DNA from: Azophilus sp965116165 | GTDB lineage: Bacteria; Pseudomonadota; Gammaproteobacteria; Pseudomonadales; Azotimanducaceae | Direction of reading: 5' to 3' | Assembly (NCBI GenBank): GCA_965116165.1 | Contig: OZ220484.1 | Location: 186,001 to 250,000 of the forward strand | DNA length: 64,000 nucleotides | Shown: positions 34,208 through 43,184 of the stretch, in pieces | How positions within the stretch are numbered: position 1 is the stretch's first letter | How the letters are laid out: every line of letters starts with the position of its first letter | The notes under the pieces: model-generated | Seen by the model: only the letters and a program-made list of their open reading frames with translations | Database searches by the model: none | What the model was told of the DNA's origin: nothing | Translations under genes and position numbers: made by a program

Positions 34208-34387
34208 ATGCGTATTGGCGCATACCAAGATGTAGGGTGCGCTTGTGAAGTCGCACGGGCACTGTCGGATCATGCCGGCGTGCGTGCCGACATCAACGAG
34301 CGCTGGGACGAGGAAACGGCCAAGTGGGCGCTGCCAAGAATGATTGATGCCGGCATCGAGTTGATCGAGCAGCCCATGGCTCGCTAA
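34208..34387 (+). pseudogene. muconate/chloromuconate cycloisomerase fragment
   Basis: About 60 residues of an enolase-superfamily barrel: ALSDHAGVRADINERWDEET, AKWALPRMIDAGIELIEQPM. ADINERWD carries the metal-binding Asp typical of muconate-lactonising enzymes. The rest of the gene (normally about 370 residues) is missing; the 3' side ends 4 bp before A copy 4. Its divergent position beside a LysR gene points to a lost catB/clcB-type gene. Confidence 0.8.
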
Positions 34388-34391
34388 TAAA

Positions 34392-34491
34392 GGGACTTAT
34401 ATACATGGGTTGACATACCACTATATGTTGGGGATTTAGCGGCTGAAAACTACTGCATGTCGGCTTCTATCAACCCATCGATATAATTCCC
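34392..34491 (+). mobile_element. MITE family A, copy 4
   Basis: 100 bp, near-identical to copy 2 (three or four differences in the centre). Flanks (CTAATAAA and CATGAATG) are not a target duplication, so this copy has probably been through a deletion or recombination that removed the cycloisomerase 3' part. Confidence 0.88.
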
Positions 34492-34566
34492 CATGAATGG
34501 ATCGGGCTAAGGAATCTCTTGACATGGACCGTAGGGGTGTAAGACCCCGCGGGCTGGAAAAGCCGT

Positions 34567-35358
34567 CTAACCCCTCCACCCCGTCTCCGACCCAAGCGCC
34601 CTCAGCGCCCTGAGTCCTCGCGGGAATCCGATGTAGGGAGAAATCTGGATGACGATTTCAACGATTTCATCCCGACTAAATCCATGGCTGATCGCCGAGT
34701 TGGCGAACTTTGCGAAAAAGTCGTCAAGCGAGCCAAGGGTGGCAAAGCTCGCAAGCGCCACGATAATTCGATTTCTCGCGCTAAGCCCAGGACGTCGCCA
34801 GACCAGTCCATAGCCATAGGTGGCCGCAATTTGGTACAACTTGCTCGTAAGGTGGTCTTCCGGGTCGGCGTGCGCCTCGGCCGCCCGGTCGCCGTGCAGC
34901 ACCGACCTATAGGCATACGCCTCGCTCTTGAGCATCTCGATGCTTTCGGGCGGCAAATTCTCCGGGTCTGGTTTGATATTTCGTTCGGCGAATACCGCAT
35001 CCGCGACGAGAGATGCTTCCTCGGTGATAGGCAAGCCGCCATAGATGCCCGTTTGCAGTATGACTTCGGATATGGCGCGTGCTGGCAAGCCCTGATCCAG
35101 TGCAATTCCAAGCTTTTCCCGGAGACACCCTGGCTGGCGCAGCAATGTCAGCGAGGCGAGCACTGAGATGAACCGTTCCCGAACGGACAGCAGGGCGCAG
35201 TTTGCGGCGATGCCTGATTGAAATTGATCCTTAAAGGATCTATAGCTAGGAATTACCCGGTCCACAGGCTGTGTTCCCGCTTCCAACGGCCGTTCCCAAC
35301 CGGTTCCATCCGCCTGTTGCTTCGCGATCATCGATGGCCCCACTCGCGTCGTCTCCAA
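34567..35358 (-). CDS. carboxymuconolactone decarboxylase (CMD) family protein
   Basis: 263 residues with two CMD-like all-alpha halves. The first contains SVRERFISVLASLTLLRQPG near 58 and EVILQTGIYGGLPITEEA near 96; the second SARNRIIVALASFATLGSLD near 193 and EIVEIVIQISPYIGFPRGLR near 229. The CxxC pair of AhpD-type members is absent. PcaC-type enzymes decarboxylate carboxymuconolactone, but many family members act on other compounds; here the aromatic context supports a catabolic role without naming a substrate. Confidence 0.8.
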   Translation of the reverse strand: METTRVGPSMIAKQQADGTGWERPLEAGTQPVDRVIPSYRSFKDQFQSGIAANCALLSVRERFISVLASLTLLRQPGCLREKLGIALDQGLPARAISEVILQTGIYGGLPITEEASLVADAVFAERNIKPDPENLPPESIEMLKSEAYAYRSVLHGDRAAEAHADPEDHLTSKLYQIAATYGYGLVWRRPGLSARNRIIVALASFATLGSLDDFFAKFANSAISHGFSRDEIVEIVIQISPYIGFPRGLRALRALGSETGWRG

Positions 35359-35444
35359 TGCTCTATTTGAATCGGGATTATGTACGTAATAAACCGGCCC
35401 ACTACTGTTGTGTCCGATTAATACGCCGCCAAATCGGCATCGGT

Positions 35445-35502
35445 CTAGCCCGACCTATTCTTGCCGGCCTCGCCACGTTCATTCACGAATAGATCGGGCC
35501 AG
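35445..35502. mobile_element. MITE family E, internally deleted copy
   Basis: CTAG at 35445 followed by CCCGACCTATTC, and the opposite end ATTCACGAATAGATCGGG at 35480-35497; the interior of the roughly 180-bp element is reduced to about 20 bp. It closes the Rieske pseudogene. Confidence 0.75.
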
Positions 35503-36406
35503 ATACAAAAATACCCTTTGAATTGAAATAGCTGCGATCCGGCATACACAGGTTGAATCGCATGCGTATTTTGCAGACGGGACACTACCGCCCTCGGCAC
35601 CCACCAGAACCACAGGCCATGCAATACACCGCCCATGAATTTGCGGCCATGGAACACCATTCCGGGCATATACCACTCAATCCCGTCAATGGCATGGTTG
35701 CCATCGTGGCCACCCATGTCCCCGAGCTTGGCGCGAATACCCCTGCCACCAAGGCTCTCCCATGCCACACCGCCACCCATCTTCTGATCACCGAAAAGTG
35801 CGCAGGTGCGATGCAGGCGACCGACATGTGTCATGTCGGTGGCGTTGTCCACGAGGTTCAAATAGCTGTATGGCACCACGTTATTGAGAGCAAAGGTGTA
35901 CCCTTGGACTGACCAAGGCTAAGCAACGCCGATCTATGCGGACACCGGTTTGCGAGCGCCCCGATTGCACCATCCCCGCCCCGAAACAGAGCGATATTGT
36001 CGCCGAGCAACTGCACGGCCTTGACTTCATTGTGCTTCAGTTCATGCGACAGGATGGCGGGATACCAATAGTTCCGCAGCCCAAAGAAAGGAACAACCTC
36101 CTGGTGCGCCTCGATGTAGTCCCAAGGCATCTCCTTCAGGAAGTCGGGCTTATCGGGAGTGCCATACGCCTTGTGATACCACCGCGCCATGAAACCCGCC
36201 TCGGAACTCAGTGGCATCAGGCGCGGTTGATTGGACTTGTCCGCCAAACCACCAAGCCCGGGAAATCGTGCGAAGAAATTATATGTGCGAATACGCAGCC
36301 TAAGCTTCAGGATGCGGCACACCCGGGCGAAATACCCCTCTCGCGGGGTCGCGCGCCGAAACAGCGTCTGCCGATTCTCAAGGGTGGTGGCATGACTGGC
36401 CGACAT
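35503..36406 (-). pseudogene. Rieske-type aromatic ring-hydroxylating oxygenase alpha subunit, broken
   Basis: Two frames. 35858-36406 encodes an N-terminal part: NYWYPAILSHELKHNEVKAV, GDNIALFRGG and the first Rieske motif NRCPHRSALLSLG. The frame then becomes SKGTPLLSITWCHTAI and stops, where the second CxxH motif is expected. 35445-35879 encodes a catalytic-domain part with NLVDNATDMTHVGRLHRT, carrying the mononuclear-iron Asp/His/His pattern, and GVLHGLWFWWVP. The middle is missing and the 3' end runs into MITE E. Not functional as it stands. Confidence 0.82.
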
Positions 36407-36454
36407 TGAAAAAGCCTCGCAATGATATCCGTTGCAATGTATCGGGGGGCAAAA

Positions 36455-36533
36455 GGCCTGTCCAATACCTTTTCTCGCGTCCGACCATATTGGAAACGTA
36501 TTGATGCGGACGCGCAAAGGTATTGGACAGGCC
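36455..36533. mobile_element. element G: 79-bp near-perfect inverted repeat
   Basis: GGCCTGTCCAATACCTTT at 36455-36472 and its exact complement at 36516-36533, with the pairing extended inward by CTCGCGTCC / GGACGCGCA. A partial match occurs at 28108-28130. Could be a small MITE or a fold-back structure; it lies upstream of the tfdB-like gene and may affect its leader. Confidence 0.7.
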
Positions 36534-36592
36534 CCTTAACCCAATACTACATTGAAGAGGCGTTTGAACGGGAAAGTTAAGAGAGCCCACCC

Positions 36593-38347
36593 GTGCGGAA
36601 ACCCCACTTCGAAACCGACGTGCTCATCGTCGGTACCGGTCCGGCCGGAGGCAGTGCCGCGGCGCTGCTTTCCACCTACGGCATCGACAACCTGGTGGTT
36701 AACAAGTTCGGCTGGACCGCGCGAACACCGCGGGCGCACATCACCAATCAACGAACCATGGAGGTGTTTCGCGACCTCGGCTTGGAATCCGAGGTTCTGA
36801 ACCTGGCGACTCCCGCGGATTTGATGGGTGAGAACACCTATTGCACGAGCCTTGCGGGCGAGGAACTGGGGCGCATCAAGACCTGGGGCACACATCCGCT
36901 TCGCCGCGCGGATTTTGAACTCGCCAGCCCCTGCAAACTCGCCGATATTCCGCAAGACCTCTTGGAGCCCATCCAAATACGGGCCGCGGCGCATCGGGGT
37001 TCCAAGGTGAGGTTCGACACCGAGTACATCGGCATGGAACAGGACGAGAACGGTGTCAGCTCGAGGCTGCTCGACCGCATCACGGGCGAGCATTTCACCG
37101 TCCGCTCCAAGTACCTCATTGGCGCGGACGGTGCAAATTCACAGGTCGTCGAGGACGCCGGTCTGCCGGTGGAAGGCGAGATGAACCTATCCGGTTCGAT
37201 CAACATGGTGTTTGAAGCGGACCTGTCGAAATACGTGGCCTATCGTCCCAGTGTTCTGTACTGGGTGATTCAGCCGGGCTCCGATGTCGGTGGCCTTGGA
37301 ATCGGCGTGGTGAGAATGGTGCGACCCTGGAGACGCTGGCTCGCGATCTGGGGGTATGAAATCGAGCAAGGCCCGCCTAGGCTCGATGCAAAGCTCGCCA
37401 CCCAAATCGTCCACAATCTCATTGGCGACAGCAGCATTCCCATCAAGATCGAATCGACCTCGACCTGGACGGTCAACAACGCCCACGTGAGCCGCAATTC
37501 CCGTGGACGGGTGTTCTGCATGGGTGATGCGACGCATCGCCACCCGCCAACAAATGGGCTCGGCTCCAATACATCCATCCAGGATGCGTTCAATCTGTGC
37601 TGGAAATTGGCCCTGGTGCTCAAAGGCAAGGCAGCGCCAAGCCTGCTCGAAACCTATGACGCCGAGCGCACCCCGGTCGCGGAGCAGATCGTCAAACGCG
37701 CCAACAAGAGTCTTGATGATTTCCCACCGATTCTGCAGGCGCTTGGCCTGTTCGATACCAAAGACCCCGAACAAATGGTCGAGAACATCGCCGGGCGCAA
37801 GGCATCCACGCCGGAAGCGGCCAGGCAGCGCGCCGCGCTCATCCATGCCATCAATGCAACGCACTATGTGTACAACGCCCATGGCGTGGAAATGAATCAA
37901 AGGTACGCCTCGGCCGCCGTGGTGCCCGACGGCGGCCCGGTACCCGAATTCGAGCGTGACCCCGAACTCTATCATCAGCACAGCAGCCGCCCCGGCGCGC
38001 CTTTGCCGCATGTCTGGCTGGAAAAGGAATGCCGAAAGGTTTCAACCCTGGATGTGCGCCCGAGCGGCGGCTTCGCCCTGATAACCGGAACGGGCGGCGA
38101 GGCATGGATCGATGCGGCTACCTCCGCCACCGCCGAGTTCGGTGTGGAGGTGCGGGTGGCGGTGGTCGGCCCCGGCAAGGAGTATCAGGACACCTACGGG
38201 GATTACGCCCGCATTCGCGAAATCGAAGAGAACGGGGCGCTGCTGGTCAGGCCGGACAACATCATCGCCTGGCGCTCGGCCGCTCTGCCCGCGGATCCCG
38301 GCCGCGCGCTCCGCAATGCGCTCGCCAAAGTACTGGGCCGAGGCTGA
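36593..38347 (+). CDS. phenol/chlorophenol 2-monooxygenase (TfdB-like flavoprotein)
   Basis: 584 residues, GTG start at 36593. FAD-dependent aromatic hydroxylase adding an ortho hydroxyl with NADPH and oxygen. FAD motif DVLIVGTGPAGGSAAALLST at 8-27; second FAD motif RVFCMGDATHRHPPTNGLGS at about 304-323. Long stretches (TPRAHITNQRTMEVFRDLGL, SVLYWVIQPGSDVGGLGIGV, NAHGVEMNQRYASAAVVPDG) match what I recall of 2,4-dichlorophenol 6-monooxygenase TfdB closely. It would supply catechols to the dioxygenase operon at 24-28 kb. Followed by OsmC-like and TonB-receptor genes on the same strand. Confidence 0.9.
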   Translation: MRKPHFETDVLIVGTGPAGGSAAALLSTYGIDNLVVNKFGWTARTPRAHITNQRTMEVFRDLGLESEVLNLATPADLMGENTYCTSLAGEELGRIKTWGTHPLRRADFELASPCKLADIPQDLLEPIQIRAAAHRGSKVRFDTEYIGMEQDENGVSSRLLDRITGEHFTVRSKYLIGADGANSQVVEDAGLPVEGEMNLSGSINMVFEADLSKYVAYRPSVLYWVIQPGSDVGGLGIGVVRMVRPWRRWLAIWGYEIEQGPPRLDAKLATQIVHNLIGDSSIPIKIESTSTWTVNNAHVSRNSRGRVFCMGDATHRHPPTNGLGSNTSIQDAFNLCWKLALVLKGKAAPSLLETYDAERTPVAEQIVKRANKSLDDFPPILQALGLFDTKDPEQMVENIAGRKASTPEAARQRAALIHAINATHYVYNAHGVEMNQRYASAAVVPDGGPVPEFERDPELYHQHSSRPGAPLPHVWLEKECRKVSTLDVRPSGGFALITGTGGEAWIDAATSATAEFGVEVRVAVVGPGKEYQDTYGDYARIREIEENGALLVRPDNIIAWRSAALPADPGRALRNALAKVLGRG

Positions 38348-38402
38348 CCCGCCGATGTCCGGGCATTCCCTGTGCAACCATACCTAAGTCGAGGAAACCG
38401 AC

Positions 38403-38963
38403 ATGATCATCAGCAAACAAAGCACCAGCCCGAAATTTGAAAAGATCGACGTGACACCCTTCGTCAAACCAAAGCTCGGCGAACAAATGTCGTTTGAGGT
38501 CAACCTGGTGGCTGAGTCGCGGGACGGTATGAAGAAGGTGGCTGTGGTGGAGCCGAATCTGCCCACCTGGAGCCCCTTCGAAATCCGCTGCGACGAAGGC
38601 ACGGCGCTCGGCGGTACGGACACGGCACCGCCACCACTTGGGTACCTGTCCGCCGGAATCGCCTTCTGCCTGCTGACACACCTGAGTGCGTTCATCCGGT
38701 CCAGGGGCATGCGTATCTCAAGCCTAAAACTCGAGCAAAGAACGAAGTTCGCGACCACATTGGTCACCGAGGCCGAGGAGGACGGTGACTTTCGCGGACG
38801 GTGTCATGGCGTTGAGACACACATTCTCGTCGAAGGCGATCACGACGCCGAAGACATCCGCGCGCTCGCGAGGGAATCGGAGGCTGCCTGCATGGCGATG
38901 CAATCCATTGTCAACGCAACGCCGGCGGTAACGTCGCTCCATTTGAACGGGTTGAAGATATAG
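38403..38963 (+). CDS. OsmC-like protein
   Basis: 186 residues. OsmC/Ohr fold with the second-half signature LGGTDTAPPPLGYLSAGIAF and reactive Cys89 in AFCLLTHL; Cys63 in FEIRCDEG may be a partner. OsmC proteins detoxify organic hydroperoxides, but many catabolic-cluster members have unknown roles. It lies 55 bp after the monooxygenase gene and 53 bp before the receptor gene, so is probably in the same operon. A C-terminal stretch SLHLNGLKI closes the chain. Confidence 0.75.
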   Translation: MIISKQSTSPKFEKIDVTPFVKPKLGEQMSFEVNLVAESRDGMKKVAVVEPNLPTWSPFEIRCDEGTALGGTDTAPPPLGYLSAGIAFCLLTHLSAFIRSRGMRISSLKLEQRTKFATTLVTEAEEDGDFRGRCHGVETHILVEGDHDAEDIRALARESEAACMAMQSIVNATPAVTSLHLNGLKI

Positions 38964-39016
38964 GTGCCCGCGCCAAACCGGATTTTCCAAGTGTTCACGT
39001 TCTGGAGAGGGTCGCG

Positions 39017-41311
39017 ATGAAACGATTATTGGCGTTGGTGGTGGCGCTCTCGACGCTGCTCGGGGGCAATGTCTTTGCACAGGTGCTCGAAGAGGTGGTT
39101 GTCACGGCCACCAAACGGCAGGAGAGCCTACAGGATGTACCGGTTTCGGTCGCCGCGGTGACGGTTGAGACCATTGAGGACATGGGCATTGTCGATATGG
39201 AAGAAATCTCGCTGCACATACCCAACTTCGAGGCGGCCATATCGACGATCCTGCCGAATCTCTATGTTCGTGGGCTTGGCACGGGCACCTCCCACTCCAT
39301 CGAGCAGCCGGTCGGAAGGTTTGTGGACGATGTGTACATAGGCCGAGGCGCCGCCAGCATGCTCGGCTTCCTTGATATAGAAGCCGTCGAGGTTCTGCGC
39401 GGACCCCAGGGCACTTTGTTTGGAAAGAATACATTGGCCGGGGCGATGATCATTCGCACCGGCGAGCCAACCGATGAACCCAGGGGTCGGGCCAACGTCT
39501 CATACGGATGGTATGGCACCCAGGGCAACTTTACGGAGGTTGATGCGTTCGCTTCCGGACCGCTCGGAGCGAACACACGAGCGAGGCTGGCGTTTCGCTA
39601 TGCCGATAGCGATGGATATGTCGAGAACCGCTTGAATGGCCCGGATGGCGGGATACGGGAGGATGTTGGCGTGCGGCTGAAACTCGAGCAGGACATCGGC
39701 GCCAACACCATGCTGCAACTCAAGCTCGAGCATGGTGAATACGAAACCGAGGGCAATACCTCGATGGAAATCGTCGGTCCTCCGGAGAACAACCCAGGCA
39801 TCGCCAATGTGTTTCGAATGCTATCGCCGGGTTGGAGCGGCGACTTGGATTGGGAGGCCGACTACACCTGCGCCGACGACCCGCCGGTCGTCCACAGTTT
39901 GCCCGGCTTTTGCCCGGGCCGGGAACAGGATGTGCAGACCGCCGTCCTTCGTTTGACCCATGACTTCGCGGCCGGCGAACTCCTGTCCATCACCGGGTAT
40001 CAGAAATACGAGTTTCTGGACCGGTTCATGGCGATTGACATGGGCATTGCCGGAGGCGCGTATAACGCGCTTCGCGACGAGGACTATGACGCGCTCTCGC
40101 AGGAGTTAAGGTTCACCTCCGACACCGACGGCAACTCCGACTACATCGTCGGACTGTTCTATGAGAAATCGAATCTCCATCGCTTCAGCAACACCGACTT
40201 CGACCTTACGAAATTCCCCGGCCTGCCGCTAAAACTCCAGCAAGACGAGGTGTTCGATCAGGAGACGGAGACGCTTGCGCTGTTCGGCCAGTACCGCCGT
40301 CACTTTGGCGACAGGTTGGCGGTATCCGTTGGCGGCCGTGTTACCGACGAGAAGAAGACCTACAAGTTTCATCGCTACTACGAGCCCTTCGGCACACCCT
40401 ACGATCCCGACACTGTCCTGCCGTTTCCTCCCGGACCCTTCGGGCCGCTCGAGGCGGCCATCGACCGGCCAATCGAGGATCGCTCGGAAACTCGATTCAC
40501 ACCGTCGGTCAACGTACAGTATCAGGTGTCGGATACGGTGATGATCTACGCAACGGCGTCCCGGGGTTATAAGGCTGGCGGGTTCAGTGACCGCGTCTCA
40601 AGCGACCCGGACGACTCGATCCAATTTGAGGAAGAGGTGGTCGATGCCATTGAGGCGGGTGCGAAGGGGCTCTTTCTCGATGGCTCGTTGGAACTCAATG
40701 CAGCTCTCTTTCACATGAAAATCGACGATCTGCAGGTATCCTCGTCGATTCCCGGAACGGTGGCCTTTCAAGTGCAGAATGCGGCCGAGGCCGTGGGTCG
40801 GGGATTGGAGGTGGACGGTCGCTGGTCTCTGGGGGAGCAATGGCTGCTTGGCGGCAACCTTGCCTACACAGATGCCTACTATGACAGTTTCCCGAACGCC
40901 GACTGCACGCCGGGCCAGGCGGCGGCCTTTGGCGGACCTGGTTGTACGCAGGATCTCAAGGGCAAGCCGCTGATCTTCGCGCCGGCATGGAAGGGCACCT
41001 TGTTCGTCGAATTCACAACGCGGATCATGGGCGAATGGGGCCTGCAAATGTGTGCCGACTTCACCCATTCGGATGAGTACTACACGGATTCCCCTCTAAG
41101 TCCCGGCACATTGCAGGAGAGCTATCGGGTAATCAACGCCTCTGTTTGGTTCACAAGCCCAAGCGAGCGTTACCGAATCGGACTGATTGGCCGCAATCTT
41201 ACGGAGGCGGCCTACCGTCGGTTCGGCCTTGCGAGCCCCGGCTCGTCCGTCTACCTTGCCGAGTTGAGTCTGCCACGCCGAATCCTACTTAAGTTCACCG
41301 CGAATTTCTAA
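39017..41311 (+). CDS. TonB-dependent outer-membrane receptor
   Basis: 764 residues. Signal peptide MKRLLALVVALSTLLGGNVFA with cleavage near 21, then TonB box EEVVVTATKRQESLQDVPVS. Plug domain to about residue 160 (VLRGPQGTLFGKNTLAGAMI), then a 22-strand-type barrel ending RRILLKFTANF with the terminal Phe. Of the CirA/FyuA-like class common for uptake of unusual carbon compounds. Its position behind the tfdB-like gene suggests import of an aromatic or related substrate; specificity is unknown. The stop TAA lies inside the CTAA target of MITE B copy 9. Confidence 0.92.
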   Translation: MKRLLALVVALSTLLGGNVFAQVLEEVVVTATKRQESLQDVPVSVAAVTVETIEDMGIVDMEEISLHIPNFEAAISTILPNLYVRGLGTGTSHSIEQPVGRFVDDVYIGRGAASMLGFLDIEAVEVLRGPQGTLFGKNTLAGAMIIRTGEPTDEPRGRANVSYGWYGTQGNFTEVDAFASGPLGANTRARLAFRYADSDGYVENRLNGPDGGIREDVGVRLKLEQDIGANTMLQLKLEHGEYETEGNTSMEIVGPPENNPGIANVFRMLSPGWSGDLDWEADYTCADDPPVVHSLPGFCPGREQDVQTAVLRLTHDFAAGELLSITGYQKYEFLDRFMAIDMGIAGGAYNALRDEDYDALSQELRFTSDTDGNSDYIVGLFYEKSNLHRFSNTDFDLTKFPGLPLKLQQDEVFDQETETLALFGQYRRHFGDRLAVSVGGRVTDEKKTYKFHRYYEPFGTPYDPDTVLPFPPGPFGPLEAAIDRPIEDRSETRFTPSVNVQYQVSDTVMIYATASRGYKAGGFSDRVSSDPDDSIQFEEEVVDAIEAGAKGLFLDGSLELNAALFHMKIDDLQVSSSIPGTVAFQVQNAAEAVGRGLEVDGRWSLGEQWLLGGNLAYTDAYYDSFPNADCTPGQAAAFGGPGCTQDLKGKPLIFAPAWKGTLFVEFTTRIMGEWGLQMCADFTHSDEYYTDSPLSPGTLQESYRVINASVWFTSPSERYRIGLIGRNLTEAAYRRFGLASPGSSVYLAELSLPRRILLKFTANF

Positions 41312-41414
41312 GGAAGGTCTGAACAAATCGATAGAGCAGCATTGAGCTACTCGTAAACTATTATTTGATTAACTCGGATGTAACGAATACAGGATTAATC
41401 AGGGGGTTCCTGAT
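41308..41414 (-). mobile_element. MITE family B, copy 9, at receptor stop codon
   Basis: Reverse B. Left target CTAA at 41308-41311 contains the TAA stop of the TonB receptor; ends GGAAGGTCTGAACAA and TTAATCAGGGGGTTCC. The right target is decayed (TGAT). Confidence 0.87.
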
Positions 41415-41540
41415 TGGGAAGCAGTTACATGCGGTCACACCTGCTGCACAGTGCCAAATGTGTCTGAACCAGAGTGCCATCCGGTGCCCGCACTGTTCAA
41501 TGGGTTCCACATGGCCGATACGCCCTGGTTCCGCGCAACG

Positions 41541-43184
41541 CTACTCCGCAATTTTGGCCGCTGGCCGGAAGGGCACACGAAAGAAGAAGGCGGCCACGAA
41601 CGACAGGGCTGTCACGGCCACAATGATAGAGAACACATCGTTCAGCGCCCCCGCCAATGCCGAGTTCAAGGAATCGTGCAACATGTCCGCAAGAGTGTGC
41701 CCGTCCGGCCCGGCTTCCGCGAGCTGCGTCCTTAGGGACTCGGTGGCGAATTGATCGTCCAGTGCGGCGGGGCGGCTCTTGAGAGCTTCGAGTGCGTCCT
41801 GCGGAAGCACTTCCCTGACACGGTCGGGAATGGTCTGGTCGAGCGCCAGAGAAAAGTTCCTCGCCATCAGCGCACCCAGCACGGCGATACCCAGCATGCC
41901 GCCGAGCGACCGGAAGAATTGCAGGGCCGAGGTTGCCGCGCCCACGAGAGCGAACGGGACTGTGTTTTGCACCGCGACCGAGAGAGTGGCCACGGTCCCG
42001 CCGAAGCCGAGTCCGGCGATTGAAATATGGAATGCGGACGCGAGCTGGCTCGTCGTCTCGTTCATGGTGGAAAGCAGATACATGCCGACCGCCATGATCC
42101 CGGTGCTGGCCAGCGTCTGTTTCCGATAGTGTCCGCCGGTTCTCGAGAGCAACTGTCCCGAGACGATTCCGCCAACGACCATGCCGAGCAGCATGGGAAT
42201 CAGAAGATTACCACTGACAGTCGCGGACACCTCCAGTACGGCCTGGAAGAACAGCGGCAGGAAAAGCACGCTTCCGTAGAGCCCCAGACTGGTCAGCAAC
42301 GTTACAATCACGGCCAGGCCGACCACCCGGTCCGCATAGATTCCCAACGGCATGATGGGCGCGGACGCTCTGGTTTCAATGATCGTGAAGAGTCCGCTCA
42401 TCGTCAGCCCGAAAGTCAGCAGACCGATGATGAGCGGTGTGCTCCAAGCGTACTGGACGCCGCCCCAGGAGAGTGCGAAAAGGATGGGGACGACCGCCAA
42501 AATCAGTGCGATCATGCCGGGAAGGTCGAGTTGTGGAGTCTCCGATGCGCGGTGGTGCGTGGGATAGATCTTCACTATCAACGCCAAGACCGGGATGCCG
42601 GACACGGCGAGCAGGATGAACACCCACTGCCAGGAAAGACGCTCGGCGACGAATCCCCCCAGGATCGGCCCCGCGACGGAGGCGACGCCGAAAGCGGCGC
42701 CAATCAGGCCGTGATACTTGCCTCGGTCCTCGGGTCGAAAGAGATCGGCAATGGAGATGTAGCAGCAGGTCATGACGATGCCGCCGCCAGCCCCCTGCAG
42801 GGCTCGGAACACGACGACCTGGGTCATCGAAGCGCTGAGGCCCACGAGTACGGAGCCAGCCGTGAAGACCATCATGCCGATGATCAGGAAGCGCTTGCGT
42901 CCGTAGATGTCGCTCAGCCTGCCCACAACCGGATAGGCGACGGTTGCGGCGACAATGTAGGAGGTTACGGCCCAGGCGTAATGCTCGAATCCGCCGGTGT
43001 CGGCGACCATCATCGGCAGGATCGTGGTGACTACAGTCTGGCTCAGTGCCGCCAGAATCATGGCAAGCATCACGCAGATCATGGATAGCCTCACCAAACG
43101 AGCGGGGGGCGCCACGAAATCCTCGTCCACCGGAAAAGTGGCCGCTACCTCTCTTTTCAGGCTCGACACGGGGTCGGTCTTCAT
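41541..43184 (-). CDS. MFS drug/metabolite exporter, DHA2 (EmrB/QacA) type
   Basis: 547 residues, about 14 predicted membrane helices. N-terminal helix MICVMLAMILAALSQTVVTT with ILPMMVADTGG; motif A region GRLSDIYGRKRFLIIG near 106; motif C region GAAFGVASVAGPILGGFV near 166. DHA2 proteins export drugs or metabolites with protons. The ATG overlaps the stop of the upstream kinase-like gene (ATGA). As last gene of the P450-kinase-MFS operon it probably exports the operon's product or a toxic intermediate. Confidence 0.9.
   Translation of the reverse strand: MKTDPVSSLKREVAATFPVDEDFVAPPARLVRLSMICVMLAMILAALSQTVVTTILPMMVADTGGFEHYAWAVTSYIVAATVAYPVVGRLSDIYGRKRFLIIGMMVFTAGSVLVGLSASMTQVVVFRALQGAGGGIVMTCCYISIADLFRPEDRGKYHGLIGAAFGVASVAGPILGGFVAERLSWQWVFILLAVSGIPVLALIVKIYPTHHRASETPQLDLPGMIALILAVVPILFALSWGGVQYAWSTPLIIGLLTFGLTMSGLFTIIETRASAPIMPLGIYADRVVGLAVIVTLLTSLGLYGSVLFLPLFFQAVLEVSATVSGNLLIPMLLGMVVGGIVSGQLLSRTGGHYRKQTLASTGIMAVGMYLLSTMNETTSQLASAFHISIAGLGFGGTVATLSVAVQNTVPFALVGAATSALQFFRSLGGMLGIAVLGALMARNFSLALDQTIPDRVREVLPQDALEALKSRPAALDDQFATESLRTQLAEAGPDGHTLADMLHDSLNSALAGALNDVFSIIVAVTALSFVAAFFFRVPFRPAAKIAE

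Noticed and set aside
34124..34387. Functional enolase-superfamily gene
   Set aside because: Only about 60 residues of the barrel remain, ending at a MITE; catalytic Lys and most metal ligands are absent.
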